DNA of 64,000 nt from Biostraticola tofi (GCF_004343195.1 NZ_SMCR01000007.1:124001-188000), one strand, 5' to 3'. Shown: positions 18,868 through 30,068, counted from the first letter of the stretch. Notes: generated from the sequence alone by a model not told the origin. Numbers and translations are program-made.

Positions 18868-20229
18868 TCACTCGGCAACCAGTTGTTCGAGTCGCTGGCG
18901 GTTGGTCAGTTTGGTATCTACCTTCACATAGGCGCTGTACTCTTCCTTGACTACCACCACTTCAACCACCCCCGGCTGTGCCTGCAGACGCTGAGTCAGC
19001 GTGGTATCCTGCGCGGCGTCGGTTGAAAGGGTGATGCGCAGGCTGCTGACGTACGGCGGCTCGCGCAATCGGATGCTTATCAGCAGCCAGATAAGCGTAA
19101 TGGCTGCCCCGCCCATATAGACCATTCTGGCCCCGTCGAGCTGGAACAGCCAGCCCCCCAGCATGCCGCCGAAAGCGACGCCGAGGAACTGGCTGGTGCT
19201 GTAGACCCCCATGGCAGTGCCTTTAAAACCGGCAGGAGATATTTTGCTGATGAGGGAGGGAAGAAGGGCTTCCATGATATTGAATGCCAGGAAAAACAGC
19301 TGCAGGCCGATATAAAGTGACCAAAGATGCAGTCCTGCCCCGGTGAAGACGATTTCCGCCAGCAACAGGACAGCCACACAGCCGATAAATACCCGGCGCA
19401 TCTGCCGCTTTATCTCTGCGTAAATGATAAAGGGGATGACGGCGGCGAATGATATCAGCATCGTCACCAGATACACCTTCCAGTGTTCGGCTGCCAGCAA
19501 TCCGGCCTTTTCCAGCATCGGCGGCAGGGCGACAAAATTTGACATCAACAATGCGTGCAGGCAAAAAATACCGATATTCAGTTTCAGCAATTGGCCATTG
19601 GCCAGCACCTTGCGAAAACTGCCTTTAACGATACCCGATTCGCGATTGAGGATATGGTCCTCTGCATCCGGCACCAGCGTCAGTGTGATAAGGATTCCCG
19701 CCAGTGCCAGCAGGGCAATCCCCCAGAACAGGGCCTGTAGGCCAAAGGCATGGGTGATAACGGGTCCGGCCACCATGGCGATGGCAAAGGTAATGCCGAA
19801 ACTGACGCCAATGAACGCCATGGCTTTAGTGCGGTTCTGCTCGCGGGTCAGGTCTGAGAGCAGGGCCATTACTGCGGCGGCGATAGCGCCGGATCCCTGC
19901 AGGGCGCGGCCGAGGATAACACCCCAGATACTGTCGGTAAGCGCCGCGATAACGCTGCCAAGAGCGAACACCAGCAAACCGCCGACGATAAGCGGCTTAC
20001 GGCCGACCTTGTCCGACAGTAAGCCGAAGGGAATCTGAAAAACCGCTTGCGCCAATCCGTATATACCTATCGCCAGGCCTATCAGGGCTTCACTGGCACC
20101 CTGCAGCGCCATGCCATAGGTAGTCAGCACCGGCAAAACCATAAACATGCCCAGCATGCGTAAGGAAAAGACAGTACCCAGACCCCAGGTTGCGCGATAC
20201 TCCACTGCGGTCATCTTGTTGTCGTTCAT
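18868..20229 (-). CDS. yajR: YajR, MFS transporter with C-terminal YAM domain
   Basis: Twelve-helix major facilitator family proton-driven transporter, substrate unknown, followed by a cytoplasmic ferredoxin-like YAM domain. The 453-residue product (E. coli 454) shows the MFS motif A (GLLSDKVGRKPLIVGG) between helices 2 and 3 and motif C-like glycine-rich segments. A soluble C-terminal stretch from about residue 385 (RITLSTDAAQDTTLTQRLQAQ ... VVKEEYSAYVKVD region) is the YAM domain. It lies downstream of the cyo operon terminator and on the same strand. Confidence 0.93.
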   Translation of the reverse strand: MNDNKMTAVEYRATWGLGTVFSLRMLGMFMVLPVLTTYGMALQGASEALIGLAIGIYGLAQAVFQIPFGLLSDKVGRKPLIVGGLLVFALGSVIAALTDSIWGVILGRALQGSGAIAAAVMALLSDLTREQNRTKAMAFIGVSFGITFAIAMVAGPVITHAFGLQALFWGIALLALAGILITLTLVPDAEDHILNRESGIVKGSFRKVLANGQLLKLNIGIFCLHALLMSNFVALPPMLEKAGLLAAEHWKVYLVTMLISFAAVIPFIIYAEIKRQMRRVFIGCVAVLLLAEIVFTGAGLHLWSLYIGLQLFFLAFNIMEALLPSLISKISPAGFKGTAMGVYSTSQFLGVAFGGMLGGWLFQLDGARMVYMGGAAITLIWLLISIRLREPPYVSSLRITLSTDAAQDTTLTQRLQAQPGVVEVVVVKEEYSAYVKVDTKLTNRQRLEQLVAE

Positions 20230-20332
20230 TGAAACCTCGATAGTGCGGACCGCGTTATGTTAATTCCATCCACGCCGGGGGTAAATTGAATGTTTAACGG
20301 TAAAAACGGAGTGAAAGCGGGGAACTGAAACT

Positions 20333-20359
20333 ATCAACCGGGACGTGAGCCCGGTTGAT
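20333..20359 (-). terminator. Hairpin at the end of the cyo operon
   Basis: ATCAACCGGG and CCCGGTTGAT form a perfect 10-bp stem with a 7-base loop, 25 bases beyond the cyoE stop on the minus strand. The T content after it is weak on that strand (AGTTTCAG), so it may be an imperfect terminator or a 3' stabilising hairpin. Confidence 0.6.
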
Positions 20360-20383
20360 ATAAATGTGGCTTGCTGCTGGAAT

Positions 20384-21274
20384 CTACCAGACGTAGGTCA
20401 GCAGGCTATTCGACGCCGGTACCATAAAATCCACTGACATCATTACGCTCAGCGAAGTGATGGCGACAATGGAGAAAATGAACAGCTTGCGCGCCCATAC
20501 CTTATCGTCATTAGCAGATTTATAGCCCTGTAATGCCATACCCAGCCACCACACGCTGACCGAGGCCGCAACAATCAGGTATTTATAACCCGCATAGCCG
20601 CTTAGCGTCAGCATCAGCGTGGCCACCATAAACCCGATAATATAAAGGGTGATATGGTGCTTGGTCACCGATATGCCGCGCTTCACCGGCAGCACCGGTA
20701 TGGATGCTGCCTGATAATCCTTGAAGCGGAAAATGGCAATGGCATAAGAGTGAGGCATCTGCCACAGGCTGAAGATCAACAGCAGAATAAGCGCTCCGGT
20801 ATCAAACTGGTTACTGACGGCACAGTAACCAATGACCGGCGGAGCAGCGCCTGAAAGACTGCCTATCAGCGTGCCGTAGACGGATTTACGTTTCATGTAC
20901 AGGCTGTAGATGCCGACATAAACAATAAAGCCCATCACCGCCAGCCACATCGCCAGCGGGTTGGCTGCCATATACAGCATGACGAAGCCGGCAATACCCA
21001 ATGAGGTTGCGTAAACCAGGCTGACTTTCGGAGAAATTAATCCCTTCACCAGGACCCTGTTCTTGGTCCTTTCCATTTTCTTGTCGATATCGCGATCGAT
21101 AAAGTTGTTAAAAACACAACCGGAAGCGACCACCAGCGATACACCGACCAGGGTGGCAAAAAACAGGGTGTAATCAATGTGGCCCTTTGAGGCCAGCAAA
21201 AATCCCCCGATGACAGAAATTAAATTACCAAAAATAATTCCCGGTTTTGTAACTTGCAGGTATTGCTTGATCAT
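20384..21274 (-). CDS. cyoE: CyoE, protoheme IX farnesyltransferase (heme O synthase)
   Basis: Inner-membrane prenyltransferase that attaches a farnesyl group to heme B, giving heme O for the cytochrome bo3 oxidase. The 296-residue product (E. coli 296) has the UbiA-family aspartate motif [20 protein letters not shown] near residues 65-85 and a second acidic region, [16 protein letters not shown], with seven to nine membrane helices. It is the last gene of cyoABCDE, 16 bases after cyoD. Confidence 0.96.
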   Translation of the reverse strand: MIKQYLQVTKPGIIFGNLISVIGGFLLASKGHIDYTLFFATLVGVSLVVASGCVFNNFIDRDIDKKMERTKNRVLVKGLISPKVSLVYATSLGIAGFVMLYMAANPLAMWLAVMGFIVYVGIYSLYMKRKSVYGTLIGSLSGAAPPVIGYCAVSNQFDTGALILLLIFSLWQMPHSYAIAIFRFKDYQAASIPVLPVKRGISVTKHHITLYIIGFMVATLMLTLSGYAGYKYLIVAASVSVWWLGMALQGYKSANDDKVWARKLFIFSIVAITSLSVMMSVDFMVPASNSLLTYVW

Positions 21275-21290
21275 TACCGTTGCGCTCTTT

Positions 21291-21623
21291 TTAGTGGCCC
21301 ATCAAGTTGTAGTTGAGGTACCACATAATCCATAAGGAGCCCACAACAAGAATAGCGATGATTAATACTGCAAAGATCAGCGCCACCAGATTCCACTGCT
21401 GTTCTGATGACGAATCAAGATGCAGGAAGTAAATCAGATGAACGACTATCTGAACAACAGCACAAATAACCAGGACCGCCAGCAGAACCCCTTTAGACGC
21501 GCTGCCGTTCATCACCATCAGGAACGGAATCAGGGTCAGGATAACCGACAAGACAAAGCCGATCAGATAGGATTTCAGGCTGCCGTGGCTGGCACCGGCG
21601 TGGCCGGTAGTATCATGACTCAT
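21291..21623 (-). CDS. cyoD: CyoD, cytochrome bo3 subunit IV
   Basis: Small three-helix membrane subunit of the cytochrome bo3 ubiquinol oxidase. The 110-residue product (E. coli 109) begins [20 protein letters not shown]. The start at 21623 overlaps the cyoC stop by one base (TAATG), so an upstream in-frame start at 21668 inside cyoC is rejected. It is helical and hydrophobic, ending [11 protein letters not shown]. Confidence 0.95.
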   Translation of the reverse strand: MSHDTTGHAGASHGSLKSYLIGFVLSVILTLIPFLMVMNGSASKGVLLAVLVICAVVQIVVHLIYFLHLDSSSEQQWNLVALIFAVLIIAILVVGSLWIMWYLNYNLMGH

Positions 21624-22246
21624 TACATTGCCCCCAGTAGATATACCACGGTAAAGACACAAATCCATACCACGTCAAGGAAATGCCAGAACAGGCTCAG
21701 GCACATCAGTCGAGTCTGGTTAGTCGGGGTAAGACCGCGACGGGAAACCTGGATCATCATCACCAGGATCCACACCAGGCCGGAAGTCACGTGCAGACCA
21801 TGGGTGCCGACCAGCGCAAAGAAGCCTGACAGGAAGGCGCTGCGATCCGGACCATAGCCTTCGACTATCAGATGATGGAATTCATAGATTTCCATGCAAA
21901 TAAAGCCGAGACCGAACAGGAAGGTCAGACCCAGCCAGGTATTAACCTGGCCTTTATTGCCCCTGTTCATGGCAAGCATCGCCATGCCGTAGGTAATACT
22001 GCTGAATAACAGGAAGAAGGTTTCTACGAGTACAAACGGCAGTTCAAAGATCTCTTTGCCCGTTGGACCGTCTGCGACACCATTCACCAGTACGGCGTAG
22101 GTGGCGAACAGCGTAGCGAACAAAATACAGTCGCTCATCAGATAGATCCAGAAGCCGAATACCTTGGTGGCTCCCGTATCGTGGTGCCCGTGCTCGGCAT
22201 GGGCAGTATCGTGGTGATCGTGCTTAGACAGAGTGTTAGTTGACAT
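21623..22246 (-). CDS. cyoC: CyoC, cytochrome bo3 subunit III
   Basis: Subunit III of the bo3 quinol oxidase, a five-helix membrane protein of the heme-copper oxidase family. The 207-residue product (E. coli 204) has a histidine-rich N terminus ([20 protein letters not shown]) and the conserved [33 protein letters not shown] and [14 protein letters not shown] segments. It overlaps the end of cyoB by 11 bases, which suggests coupled translation. Confidence 0.96.
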   Translation of the reverse strand: MSTNTLSKHDHHDTAHAEHGHHDTGATKVFGFWIYLMSDCILFATLFATYAVLVNGVADGPTGKEIFELPFVLVETFFLLFSSITYGMAMLAMNRGNKGQVNTWLGLTFLFGLGFICMEIYEFHHLIVEGYGPDRSAFLSGFFALVGTHGLHVTSGLVWILVMMIQVSRRGLTPTNQTRLMCLSLFWHFLDVVWICVFTVVYLLGAM

Positions 22247-24230
22247 TATTCAGGCCCGCTTCACTAATTTGTTCAAAATGCCGATTTTCGATTTTTTCGA
22301 CTTCACTCACTGGCACGTAATAATCCACGTCCTGATTGAAGCTGTGGACTATCCAGGTAATGATCATGCCTGCAAAACCGGCAATGGCAAGCCACCAGAT
22401 ATGCCAGATCATGGCAAAACCGAAGAACAGGCTGAACAGCGCGATAACAATACCGGCAGCGGTGTTTTTCGGCATATGGATCTGCTCATAGGCCTTGGGT
22501 TGCTGGTAGGCGGAACCTTCTTCTTTCATTTCCCAGAACACATCTCGGCGGTCTTTAACTTCAGGCACCAGGGCGAAGTTGTAGAACGGCGGGGGAGAAG
22601 AGGTTGACCATTCCAGCGTACGGGCGCCCCATGGGTCACCGGTAATATCACGGTTTTTCTCACGGTCGCGGATACTGACGACAATCTGGATGACCTGACA
22701 CAGAATGCCCACGGCAATCAGTGCGGCACCTACGGCAGCGACCATCAGCATGGTATGGAAAGTCGGATCGATCTGCTGGCTGAGACGGCGAGTCATCCCC
22801 ATGAAGCCCAATACGTAGAGCGGCATGAAGGCCACGAAGAAACCGATGATCCAGAACCAGAACGCGCGCTTGCCCCATTTTTCGTCCAACGTGAAGCCGA
22901 ACGCTTTCGGGAACCAGTAGGTCATGCCGGCGAAGCAGCCAAACACCACGCCACCGATAATTACGTTATGGAAATGCGCGATCAGGAACAGGCTGTTATG
23001 CAGGACAAAGTCAGCACCCGGCACTGCCAGCAGTACCCCGGTCATCCCGCCGATGGAGAAGGTGATGATGAAGCCAACGGTCCAGAGCATCGCCGAGTTG
23101 AAGACGATACGGCCCTGGTACATGGTGAACAGCCAGTTGAAGATTTTCACGCCAGTAGGGATAGCAATGATCATCGTCATGATGCCGAAGAAGGCGTTGA
23201 CGTTGGCGCCGGAACCCATGGTAAAGAAGTGGTGCAGCCATACGCAGAACGACAGCACGGTAATGGCAATGGTTGCCCATACCAGCGAGGTATAGCCGAA
23301 CAGCCGTTTTTTAGAGAAGGTGGCGACCACTTCCGAGAACACGCCAAACACCGGCAGCACCAGGATATACACTTCCGGATGTCCCCACGCCCAGAACAGG
23401 TTGACATACATCATCATGTTGCCCCCCATGTCGTTGGTGAAGAAATGGGTACCCAGGTAGCGGTCAAGCGTCAGCAGAACGATGGTCACGGTCAGGATCG
23501 GGAACGCAGCGATAATCAGCACGTTGGTGCACAGCGACGCCCAGGTAAATACCGGCATCTTCATCATCGGCATGCCCGGCGCACGCATGCGCAGGATAGT
23601 GGCGAAGAAGTTGACCCCGGTCAGGGTAGTACCAATCCCGGCTATCTGGATACTCCATATCCAGTAGTCTACCCCGACGCCGGGACTGTACTCCTTGCCT
23701 GAAAGCGGCGGATAGGCAACCCAGCCGGTCTGAGCAAATTCTCCCAGGCCCAGCGAGATGTTAATCAGCACTACGCCGACGACAAAGAACCAGAAGCTCA
23801 GTGAGTTCAGGAAAGGATAGGCCACGTCACGCGCACCAATCTGCAGCGGCACTGCCAGGTTCATCAAGCCGACCACAAAAGGCGTGGCCATGAAGATAAT
23901 CATGATAACGCCGTGTGCGGTGACCACCTGGTCATAATGGTGAGGCGGCAGGAAACCGGCTTCACCGGCGGAGGCCAGCGCCTGCTGTGAACGCATCATC
24001 ACCGCATCGGCAAAGCCACGCAGCAGCATCACGAAGGCAACGATGATATACATGATGCCGATTTTCTTGTGGTCTACCGAAGTGAACCATTCTTTCCAAA
24101 GATATTCCCATTTACGGTAATAGGTCAGGGCCGCCACAATGGCGATACCCAACAGGCCTACAACTGCCAGGGTTATCATAATGATCGGTTCGTGGTACGG
24201 AACCGCATCAAGCGTTAATTTTCCGAACAT
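22236..24230 (-). CDS. cyoB: CyoB, cytochrome bo3 subunit I (catalytic)
   Basis: Catalytic subunit that reduces oxygen and pumps protons, binding heme b, heme O3 and copper B. The 664-residue product (E. coli 663) contains the signature [17 protein letters not shown] (copper-ligand His cross-linked to Tyr), [12 protein letters not shown] (two copper-B His), [16 protein letters not shown] and [13 protein letters not shown] (heme ligands). About fifteen membrane helices are expected. It is 5 bases after cyoA. Confidence 0.98.
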   Translation of the reverse strand: MFGKLTLDAVPYHEPIIMITLAVVGLLGIAIVAALTYYRKWEYLWKEWFTSVDHKKIGIMYIIVAFVMLLRGFADAVMMRSQQALASAGEAGFLPPHHYDQVVTAHGVIMIIFMATPFVVGLMNLAVPLQIGARDVAYPFLNSLSFWFFVVGVVLINISLGLGEFAQTGWVAYPPLSGKEYSPGVGVDYWIWSIQIAGIGTTLTGVNFFATILRMRAPGMPMMKMPVFTWASLCTNVLIIAAFPILTVTIVLLTLDRYLGTHFFTNDMGGNMMMYVNLFWAWGHPEVYILVLPVFGVFSEVVATFSKKRLFGYTSLVWATIAITVLSFCVWLHHFFTMGSGANVNAFFGIMTMIIAIPTGVKIFNWLFTMYQGRIVFNSAMLWTVGFIITFSIGGMTGVLLAVPGADFVLHNSLFLIAHFHNVIIGGVVFGCFAGMTYWFPKAFGFTLDEKWGKRAFWFWIIGFFVAFMPLYVLGFMGMTRRLSQQIDPTFHTMLMVAAVGAALIAVGILCQVIQIVVSIRDREKNRDITGDPWGARTLEWSTSSPPPFYNFALVPEVKDRRDVFWEMKEEGSAYQQPKAYEQIHMPKNTAAGIVIALFSLFFGFAMIWHIWWLAIAGFAGMIITWIVHSFNQDVDYYVPVSEVEKIENRHFEQISEAGLNNVN

Positions 24231-24235
24231 CGTTT

Positions 24236-25162
24236 TTATTCCTCGGTACCCGCGTGAGAGTGTTCACTCATGTCCATGCCCGCTTCCTGGGTCATGTCCA
24301 TGCTTTTACCCTTGCCCATGAACTTGCCGATAACAGATTGGTAGAGATCAGGTTTAACGCTGGAGAAGTATTCCACCGGATGATATTCACTCGGCGCTGC
24401 CAGCTGTTCGTAGGCTTCCATGGTGGTAAGGGTGTTAGGCGACGATTTCGCCTTCTGGACCCACTGTTCGAACCCTTGCTGATCCTCGGTGGCAATGGCG
24501 GTAAACTTCATGCCGGAGAACCCTTTGCCGCTGAAGTTCGACGAGATGCCATTATAGGATCCCGGCTCATTGGCAATCAGGTGTAGCGTGGAGTTCATGC
24601 CGGCCATGGCGTAAAGCTGACCGCCTAAACGGGGAATAAAGAACGAGTTCATAACCGAGTTGGAGGTAATCTCGAACTTGACCGGCACATGCTGTGGAAA
24701 GGCGATTTCATTCACCGTGGCGATACCCTGCTCAGGATAAATAAACAGCCATTTCCAATCCATCGCCACCACCTGAATCGTCATGGTGGGGGCATCGGAT
24801 TCGATGGGTTTTCTCGGGTCCAGGGCATGGGTTGATTTCCACGTCAGGATTGCCAGGAAGATAATGATAAGAATGGGCACGGTCCAGACCACCAGTTCCA
24901 CCTTGTTGGAGTGTGACCAGTTTGGGCTGTACGTTGCCTTGGTATTCGACGCGCGATATTTGATGGCAAAGACTACCGCCATGACAATGGCCGGGATAAC
25001 CACGATCAACATCAGCCCTAAGGCAGTCAGTATTAGCGAACGTTGCTCCAGTCCAATCTGTCCTTTAGGATTCATTAATGCCATATCACATCCACTCAAT
25101 AATGCAGTGGCGGTAATCAATGACAAAATCCCCAAACTCTTATTGTATTTCCTGAGTCTCAT
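24236..25162 (-). CDS. cyoA: CyoA, cytochrome bo3 subunit II (lipoprotein)
   Basis: Subunit II of the ubiquinol oxidase. The 308-residue product has a lipoprotein signal with lipobox LLSGC at residues 22-26, two membrane helices (to about 110) and a periplasmic cupredoxin-like domain lacking the CuA cysteines, as expected for a quinol oxidase ([40 protein letters not shown]). The C-terminal tail is shorter than in E. coli (315) and rich in Met and His ([20 protein letters not shown]). It is first in cyoABCDE. Confidence 0.96.
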   Translation of the reverse strand: MRLRKYNKSLGILSLITATALLSGCDMALMNPKGQIGLEQRSLILTALGLMLIVVIPAIVMAVVFAIKYRASNTKATYSPNWSHSNKVELVVWTVPILIIIFLAILTWKSTHALDPRKPIESDAPTMTIQVVAMDWKWLFIYPEQGIATVNEIAFPQHVPVKFEITSNSVMNSFFIPRLGGQLYAMAGMNSTLHLIANEPGSYNGISSNFSGKGFSGMKFTAIATEDQQGFEQWVQKAKSSPNTLTTMEAYEQLAAPSEYHPVEYFSSVKPDLYQSVIGKFMGKGKSMDMTQEAGMDMSEHSHAGTEE

Positions 25163-25234
25163 CTACCGACCTCAATAAAAAATGGGCTCTAATGTCGTTT
25201 CTTGTGTGTGGGCATTTTACGGGAAGGTTGCAGT

Positions 25235-25262
25235 ACTGTAAACACGCATCAACTTTTGTCAG
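25235..25262 (-). promoter_or_regulatory. Candidate cyo operon promoter
   Basis: On the minus strand CTGACA (25262-25257) and TACAGT (25240-25235) are separated by 16 bases, a plausible sigma-70 pair about 75 bases before cyoA. A perfect palindrome GAAACATGTTTC at 25262-25273 abuts the -35. Control by ArcA/Fnr is known for E. coli cyo; I could not place those sites with confidence. Confidence 0.4.
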
Positions 25263-25273
25263 AAACATGTTTC

Positions 25274-25620
25274 CGCGTTCTGCAACTCATGTCACATCTG
25301 TTCAAAAGGGTGACAAAATATTATTTGCGACAAAGGCTTAGAGATAAATGACCTTTAAGGCGTTTTTAATTGATACAGAAAGAATAACGCCTGGCCGCCA
25401 GTATCATTGTGTTAACAAAACAATATCATTTTGAGACAAATAAAAAACAAAGCGGCAAATACGACCTCTGCAAAATAGTAGCTGGGCAAAACTGTCACGC
25501 TTGCGTCGTATTAAATGTTTTGTGCGAAAGCGATGAAATATTTCCTCCTTGAGTCCTATTCCTTAAAAAATGCGCAGTCAGTGAACGTTCAATCCCTCGG
25601 TGAGCCGGGGCTTTCCCTAA
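25274..25620. other. AT-rich non-coding gap between cyoA and ampG
   Basis: About 350 bases upstream of the cyo promoter region and downstream of the ampG stop hold no credible gene. The stretch is AT-rich and contains GTGTTAACAAAACAATATC at 25410-25428, loosely like an ArcA-type direct-repeat element. A short hairpin (CCTCGG/CCGGGG around TGAG) lies near 25595-25610. It is presumably operon control DNA plus the ampG 3' end. Confidence 0.4.
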
Positions 25621-27108
25621 TCACAACATACGCCGTGAGCGGGCCATGGATAAATAGTCACACCCACAGCCTATCAGTATACTCAATGACATCAACACTG
25701 CGCCGCTTTCCCAAAAGAAACTGGCTACCGGCAATGGGGCCATCCAGTCAAGCGCCGCAAGGATCACCAGGATGATACCGGCGACAAACATAGCGGCCCC
25801 CAGCAGCAGCAAACGCAGATTCCAGCGATAGGCGGCGCTGAAATGACCGCGGCGCAAAAAGCTGTCGGTTTGCTGGGTGTAGCTCAGCGTCCGCTTGCAT
25901 AATTGCAGCACCACCAGCCCGGGCAGAGCGGCGATGACTGAAAACAGATAGAACCATGCCCAGCCATGAAGCTCTACGAACCAGCCAGCCACCGGACCGA
26001 CATACACCCGGCCTATCGCCGCCAGGGCGGACAGCAGGGCGAACTGGGTTGCAGAAAACGATTTATTGCACAAGGTCATCAGCAGCGCAACAAACGCCGC
26101 CGTCCCCATGCCGCCGCACAGATTTTCCATGAAAATCGCCGTGCCCATGGTAACGATATTTTTGTCGGTTATGGCCAGTACCCAGTAGCCGGCATTGGAA
26201 GCCGCCTGCAGCAGACCGAATACCATCAGTGCGCGAAACAGCGACATCCTTACCATCAACAACCCGCCGAGCAGGGTGCCGATAATGGTCGCCAGCAGCC
26301 CGAGCGTCTTGTTGACGACACCGACTTCGCCGGCGGCAAAACCCACCTCCCGGATGAGGAAAGTGGTGCTGAGGCTTAAGGCAAATGCATCGCCCAGCTT
26401 GTAAAGGATAATCAGCATCAGGATCAGCCAGGCATTATCGCGGCCGAAAAAGTCCCTCAGCGGCGCGATTATCGCCTGTTCGAGGTTTCGCGGAACCGGC
26501 ACGGCGTTTTCAGGCTCGGGGGCGATGATAGCGGCCAGGACACCTATCAGCATCAGGCCGGCCATTAGCCAGTAAGTGGCTTGCCAGCCCAGCAGTCGGT
26601 CGGCAAGCCATAGCGCCAGTCCTCCCGACACCAGCATCGCGATGCGATAGCCAAGCACCGACACCGCCGCGCCGGTGCCGCGCTCCTGAGCCGATAGCAG
26701 GTCCGTCTTATAGGCATCAAAAACGATATCCTGGGAGGCGGAACAGAAAGCGACCCATACTGCCAGCGCTGCAAGCCATACCAGGTCTGCTGAGGGATCG
26801 CGCGTTCCCATGATCACCAGGCCGACAATCAGCAGCAACTGGGTAATCACCAACCAGCCGCGCCGCCGCCCAAGCAGGGGCGGGGTATAGCGGTCCATCA
26901 CCGGCGCCCACAAGAATTTGAAGACGTAGGCCTGGCCTACCAGTGAAAAGAAGCCGATGGTTTTCAAATCGACGTTGGCCACGGTCATCCAGGCCTGAAG
27001 CGTGCCCGAGGTCAACGCCAGCGGCAACCCGGACGCAAAGCCAAGGCAAAGTAACATGAGCGACCGCGGCTGCGCCAGCGTCGCCAGGCTTAACGATTGA
27101 TGTGACAT
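25621..27108 (-). CDS. ampG: AmpG, anhydromuropeptide permease
   Basis: Inner-membrane importer of GlcNAc-anhydroMurNAc peptides for cell-wall recycling and AmpC induction. The 495-residue product (E. coli 491) has about fourteen membrane helices. It starts MSHQSLSLATLAQPRSLMLL and carries LGFASGLPLALTSGTLQAWM, FLWAPVMDRYTPPLLGRRRGW and VAFCSASQDIVFDAYKTD. The start at 27108 is chosen from family length; the longer in-frame form reaching 27231 would overlap yajG and is rejected. yajG lies 58 bases upstream on the same strand, the E. coli order. Confidence 0.95.
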   Translation of the reverse strand: MSHQSLSLATLAQPRSLMLLCLGFASGLPLALTSGTLQAWMTVANVDLKTIGFFSLVGQAYVFKFLWAPVMDRYTPPLLGRRRGWLVITQLLLIVGLVIMGTRDPSADLVWLAALAVWVAFCSASQDIVFDAYKTDLLSAQERGTGAAVSVLGYRIAMLVSGGLALWLADRLLGWQATYWLMAGLMLIGVLAAIIAPEPENAVPVPRNLEQAIIAPLRDFFGRDNAWLILMLIILYKLGDAFALSLSTTFLIREVGFAAGEVGVVNKTLGLLATIIGTLLGGLLMVRMSLFRALMVFGLLQAASNAGYWVLAITDKNIVTMGTAIFMENLCGGMGTAAFVALLMTLCNKSFSATQFALLSALAAIGRVYVGPVAGWFVELHGWAWFYLFSVIAALPGLVVLQLCKRTLSYTQQTDSFLRRGHFSAAYRWNLRLLLLGAAMFVAGIILVILAALDWMAPLPVASFFWESGAVLMSLSILIGCGCDYLSMARSRRML

Positions 27109-27166
27109 AAGCTGCTTTTCAATGGTCCGCCCTTGCAGGCGGACAGTCCATAACAGACGGCCAAGA

Positions 27167-27745
27167 TTACCGCGCGTTCTCTTTGATGAACGTACTGACG
27201 CTGGTGTCTTTGGCCATATCGGAGATGACATCGCCCAGCACGTTGTTGACCGCTTCGGTTATCTTTTTGTTACTGGCGGTGAAAGGACCCTGGATGTTAT
27301 ACACCGACTGGTACTTTTTCACTTGCTTGTTGCCGTTTTTGGCCGTAGCCAGGATGGAGATATCTGCGCGGGTGGTAATATTGTAACGAACGTTGCCCTC
27401 AGACACGTCGGCAAACAAACGATCGACCACGATTTGCAGATCGACTCCGCCGGTAGGACCCACCATATAGCCGCGCGCGGTCATCTGTTTTTCCAGCACT
27501 TCCTGCAGCAGGAAGCGGATATCGCGCGTAGCGGTCAGCGTCTCCAGTTGTCCATCGCGATTGACTTTGGCCAGCGCCTGATCCGAACGCTGGTCGGCGC
27601 CATTGATACTGATAGTGATGCCCATTAGCGATGGATCCTGCTGAGGCAAGTCAATTTTGGGCGTAATATCAAGGGTATTACTCTTGGTGGCGCAGCCGGC
27701 CAGCACTATAACCGCAAACAAGGGCATCATTAATTTTTTCAGCAT
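27167..27745 (-). CDS. yajG: YajG lipoprotein
   Basis: Predicted outer-membrane lipoprotein of unknown function, first gene of the yajG-ampG pair. The 192-residue product equals E. coli YajG. Its lipoprotein signal ends in lipobox VLAGC at residues 14-18 and is followed by a mature domain with SLMGITISINGADQRSD and TARGYMVGPTGGVDLQIVVD. It is divergent from bolA. Confidence 0.93.
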   Translation of the reverse strand: MLKKLMMPLFAVIVLAGCATKSNTLDITPKIDLPQQDPSLMGITISINGADQRSDQALAKVNRDGQLETLTATRDIRFLLQEVLEKQMTARGYMVGPTGGVDLQIVVDRLFADVSEGNVRYNITTRADISILATAKNGNKQVKKYQSVYNIQGPFTASNKKITEAVNNVLGDVISDMAKDTSVSTFIKENAR

Positions 27746-28042
27746 ATTCGCTTTCTCAATCCATGGCGGGTGGTGGGTAATTTTGCCACATCATAACATT
27801 GCCCTTGTCGGGGGGAAGACCAGAATTACGCTAATTTATGATGGTTTTAGCCCGATAGACGCTATTCACCTTCAGCTGTACGGCCTCGTCCTGTGCCTGC
27901 CCTCTATTCATCGGTTCCGGTAAGCAGAGAGGATATCGGCCGCTTGGGGCAGAATTTTACTGTACACCTACGGTGACTTAATAAAAAATAAGCTAAAATT
28001 TTAATGTGGGCCGCTGTGCGCTGCCGGTGTCAGGAGGTGATA

Positions 28043-28360
28043 ATGATTCGCGAACAACAAATAGAAGCAAAATTAAGGGCTGAGTTCGACCCGCTTTATC
28101 TTGAGGTCACCGATGAAAGTTATCGGCATAATGTTCCTGCAGGTTCAGAGAGTCATTTCAAGGTAGTACTGGTCAGCGATCGCTTTGCCGGTGAGCGTTT
28201 CCTGAGTCGCCATCGGGCCATTTACGCAACGCTTTCAGAAGAACTGTCCGGCCAAGTGCATGCTCTGGCATTACATACCTACACCATCAAGGAATGGGAG
28301 GGTCTGCAGGATACCGTTCCGGTTTCTCCGCCGTGTCGTGGCGCAGGACAGTTCGCCTGA
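28043..28360 (+). CDS. bolA: BolA transcriptional regulator / Fe-S partner
   Basis: Morphology and stress regulator with a class II KH-like fold that also pairs with monothiol glutaredoxin. The 105-residue product matches E. coli BolA in length and carries [37 protein letters not shown] and the invariant [15 protein letters not shown] block. A strong AGGAGGTGA precedes the ATG at 28043. A clear terminator follows. I did not find a convincing gearbox -10 element. Confidence 0.96.
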   Translation: MIREQQIEAKLRAEFDPLYLEVTDESYRHNVPAGSESHFKVVLVSDRFAGERFLSRHRAIYATLSEELSGQVHALALHTYTIKEWEGLQDTVPVSPPCRGAGQFA

Positions 28361-28397
28361 TAATCCCGTTCGCTCTGCCGGTGGAATACCGCTGCTG

Positions 28398-28424
28398 AAA
28401 ACGGCCCGTTGGCCGTTTTTTTTC
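28398..28424 (+). terminator. Terminator after bolA
   Basis: AAAACGGCC pairs with GGCCGTTTT around CGTT, followed by a run of T. It ends the bolA transcript. Confidence 0.85.
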
Positions 28425-28471
28425 TTTTTTATCCTTAAACCCCCGCTTGTCAGGCAATTTACGCGCTGTTC

Positions 28472-28500
28472 TCGACTCATAAAGACGATACCGCTATAAT
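28472..28500 (+). promoter_or_regulatory. Candidate sigma-70 promoter for tig
   Basis: TCGACT and a perfect TATAAT are separated by 17 bases, and GCCGCG follows the -10. This would give a tig leader of about 175 bases. The rest of the 322-base bolA-tig gap shows no gene. Confidence 0.6.
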
Positions 28501-28682
28501 GCCGCGTCTTATATTTCCGGAATGTATTCGGGATGCTTCTGACGACGACGGGCAACAGGAATCAAAACAGGTATTCCTCCCGGTTTTAAGAGGCCATTTT
28601 CACGTCAGTGGACCTGGATGACCGCTTCTTTGAAAACGGCTTCTGGAGTTGACCGAGCACTGTGATTTTTTGAGGTAACGAG

Positions 28683-29987
28683 ATGCAAGTTTCTGTTGAG
28701 ACCACTGAAGGCCTGGGGCGCCGCGTATCCATCACCGTCGCCGCCGATGCCATTGAACAAGCGGTAAAAAGCGAACTGGTGAATGTCGCCAAGAAAGTTC
28801 GCATTGATGGCTTTCGCAAAGGAAAGGTTCCGCATCACATCGTCGCTCAGCGTTACGGTTCATCCGTACGCCAGGATGTTCTGAGCGATCTGATGCAGCG
28901 CAATTTTGTCGATGCCATCATCCAGGAAAAAATCAATCCGGTCGGCGCGCCTAATTATGTGCCCGGCGATTACAAAATCGGCGAAGATTTCTCTTACGCG
29001 GTAGAGTTTGAAGTTTACCCGGAAGTTGAGCTCAAAGGACTCGATGGTATCGAAGTCGAAAAGCCAAAGGTTTCTGTCAATGATGCCGATGTTGATACCA
29101 TGCTTGAAACGCTTCGCAAGCAACAGGCTGACTGGAAAGAAACCGATGCTGCCGCTGACAAGGAAGATCGCGTCACGGTTGATTTCACCGGCACTATCGA
29201 TGGTGAAGAGTTTGAAGGCGGTAAAGCCAGCGATTTTGTGCTTGCCATGGGACAGGGTCGCATGATCCCTGGTTTCGAAGACGGCGTTATCGGCCATAAA
29301 GCCGGTGAAAGTTTTGAAATCGATGTCACTTTCCCAGCCGATTACCACGCTGAAAACCTGAAAGACAAAGCGGCGAAATTCGCCATTGTCTTGAAGAAAG
29401 TCGAACAGCGTGAACTGCCTGAGTTGACCGAAGAATTCATCAAGCGCTTTGGTGTTGCCGATGGTTCTCTGGACGGCCTTCGTGCAGAAGTACGCAAGAA
29501 CATGGAGCGTGAGCTGAAAAATGCGGTACGCAGCCGTGTGAAGACCCAGGTTATCGACGGTCTTATCAATGCGAACAGCATCGACGTGCCTGCTGCCCTG
29601 GTAGACGGCGAAATCGATGTGCTGCGTCGTCAGGCTGCCCAGCGTTTCGGTGGTGATGAAAAACAGGCGCTTGAATTGCCGCGCGAACTGTTTGAAGAGC
29701 AGGCCAGACGTCGTGTGATCGTTGGTCTTTTGCTGGGCGAAGTGATCAAGACCCACGAGCTGAAAGCTGATGATGAGCGTGTCAACACGCTGATCGAAGA
29801 AATGGCGTCTGCTTACGAAGATCCGCAGGAAGTGATTGAGTTCTACGGTAAAAACCAAGAACTTATGAACAATATGCGTAATGTTGCCCTGGAAGAACAA
29901 GCGGTTGAAGCTCTGTTGGCGAATGCAAAAGTCAGCGAGAAAGAAACCACTTTCAATGAGCTGATGAACCAGCCGGCCACGGCCTGA
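28683..29987 (+). CDS. tig: Trigger factor (ribosome-associated chaperone and prolyl isomerase)
   Basis: Binds ribosomal protein L23 at the exit tunnel and shields nascent chains. The 434-residue product (E. coli 432) has the ribosome-docking loop GFRKGKVP near residues 43-50, the FKBP-type isomerase domain at about 150-245 ([38 protein letters not shown]) and the helical C-terminal chaperone domain. It is upstream of clpP, the conserved tig-clpP-clpX-lon order. A terminator follows at 30042. Confidence 0.97.
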   Translation: MQVSVETTEGLGRRVSITVAADAIEQAVKSELVNVAKKVRIDGFRKGKVPHHIVAQRYGSSVRQDVLSDLMQRNFVDAIIQEKINPVGAPNYVPGDYKIGEDFSYAVEFEVYPEVELKGLDGIEVEKPKVSVNDADVDTMLETLRKQQADWKETDAAADKEDRVTVDFTGTIDGEEFEGGKASDFVLAMGQGRMIPGFEDGVIGHKAGESFEIDVTFPADYHAENLKDKAAKFAIVLKKVEQRELPELTEEFIKRFGVADGSLDGLRAEVRKNMERELKNAVRSRVKTQVIDGLINANSIDVPAALVDGEIDVLRRQAAQRFGGDEKQALELPRELFEEQARRRVIVGLLLGEVIKTHELKADDERVNTLIEEMASAYEDPQEVIEFYGKNQELMNNMRNVALEEQAVEALLANAKVSEKETTFNELMNQPATA

Positions 29988-30041
29988 TAAGATGCCGAGC
30001 CAGGGTCATCCTGGCGCTAAAGGCCTGTTTATCATTGAAAG

Positions 30042-30068
30042 CCTGTCATCCTGGATGGCAGGTTTTTT
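30042..30068 (+). terminator. Terminator after tig
   Basis: CCTGTCATC pairs with GATGGCAGG (one wobble) around CTG, followed by seven T. A smaller hairpin (CCAGG/CCTGG) lies just before it near 30001-30014. Confidence 0.8.

Noticed and set aside
22755..23702. Long plus-strand frame (315 codons) opposite cyoB
   Set aside because: Composition is His/Glu/Arg-rich as expected of the reverse complement of a membrane protein; cyoB is certain.
28860..29900. Long minus-strand frame (346 codons) opposite tig
   Set aside because: Trigger factor on the plus strand is unmistakable; the antisense frame has no ribosome site or known domain and is a by-product of tig codon bias.
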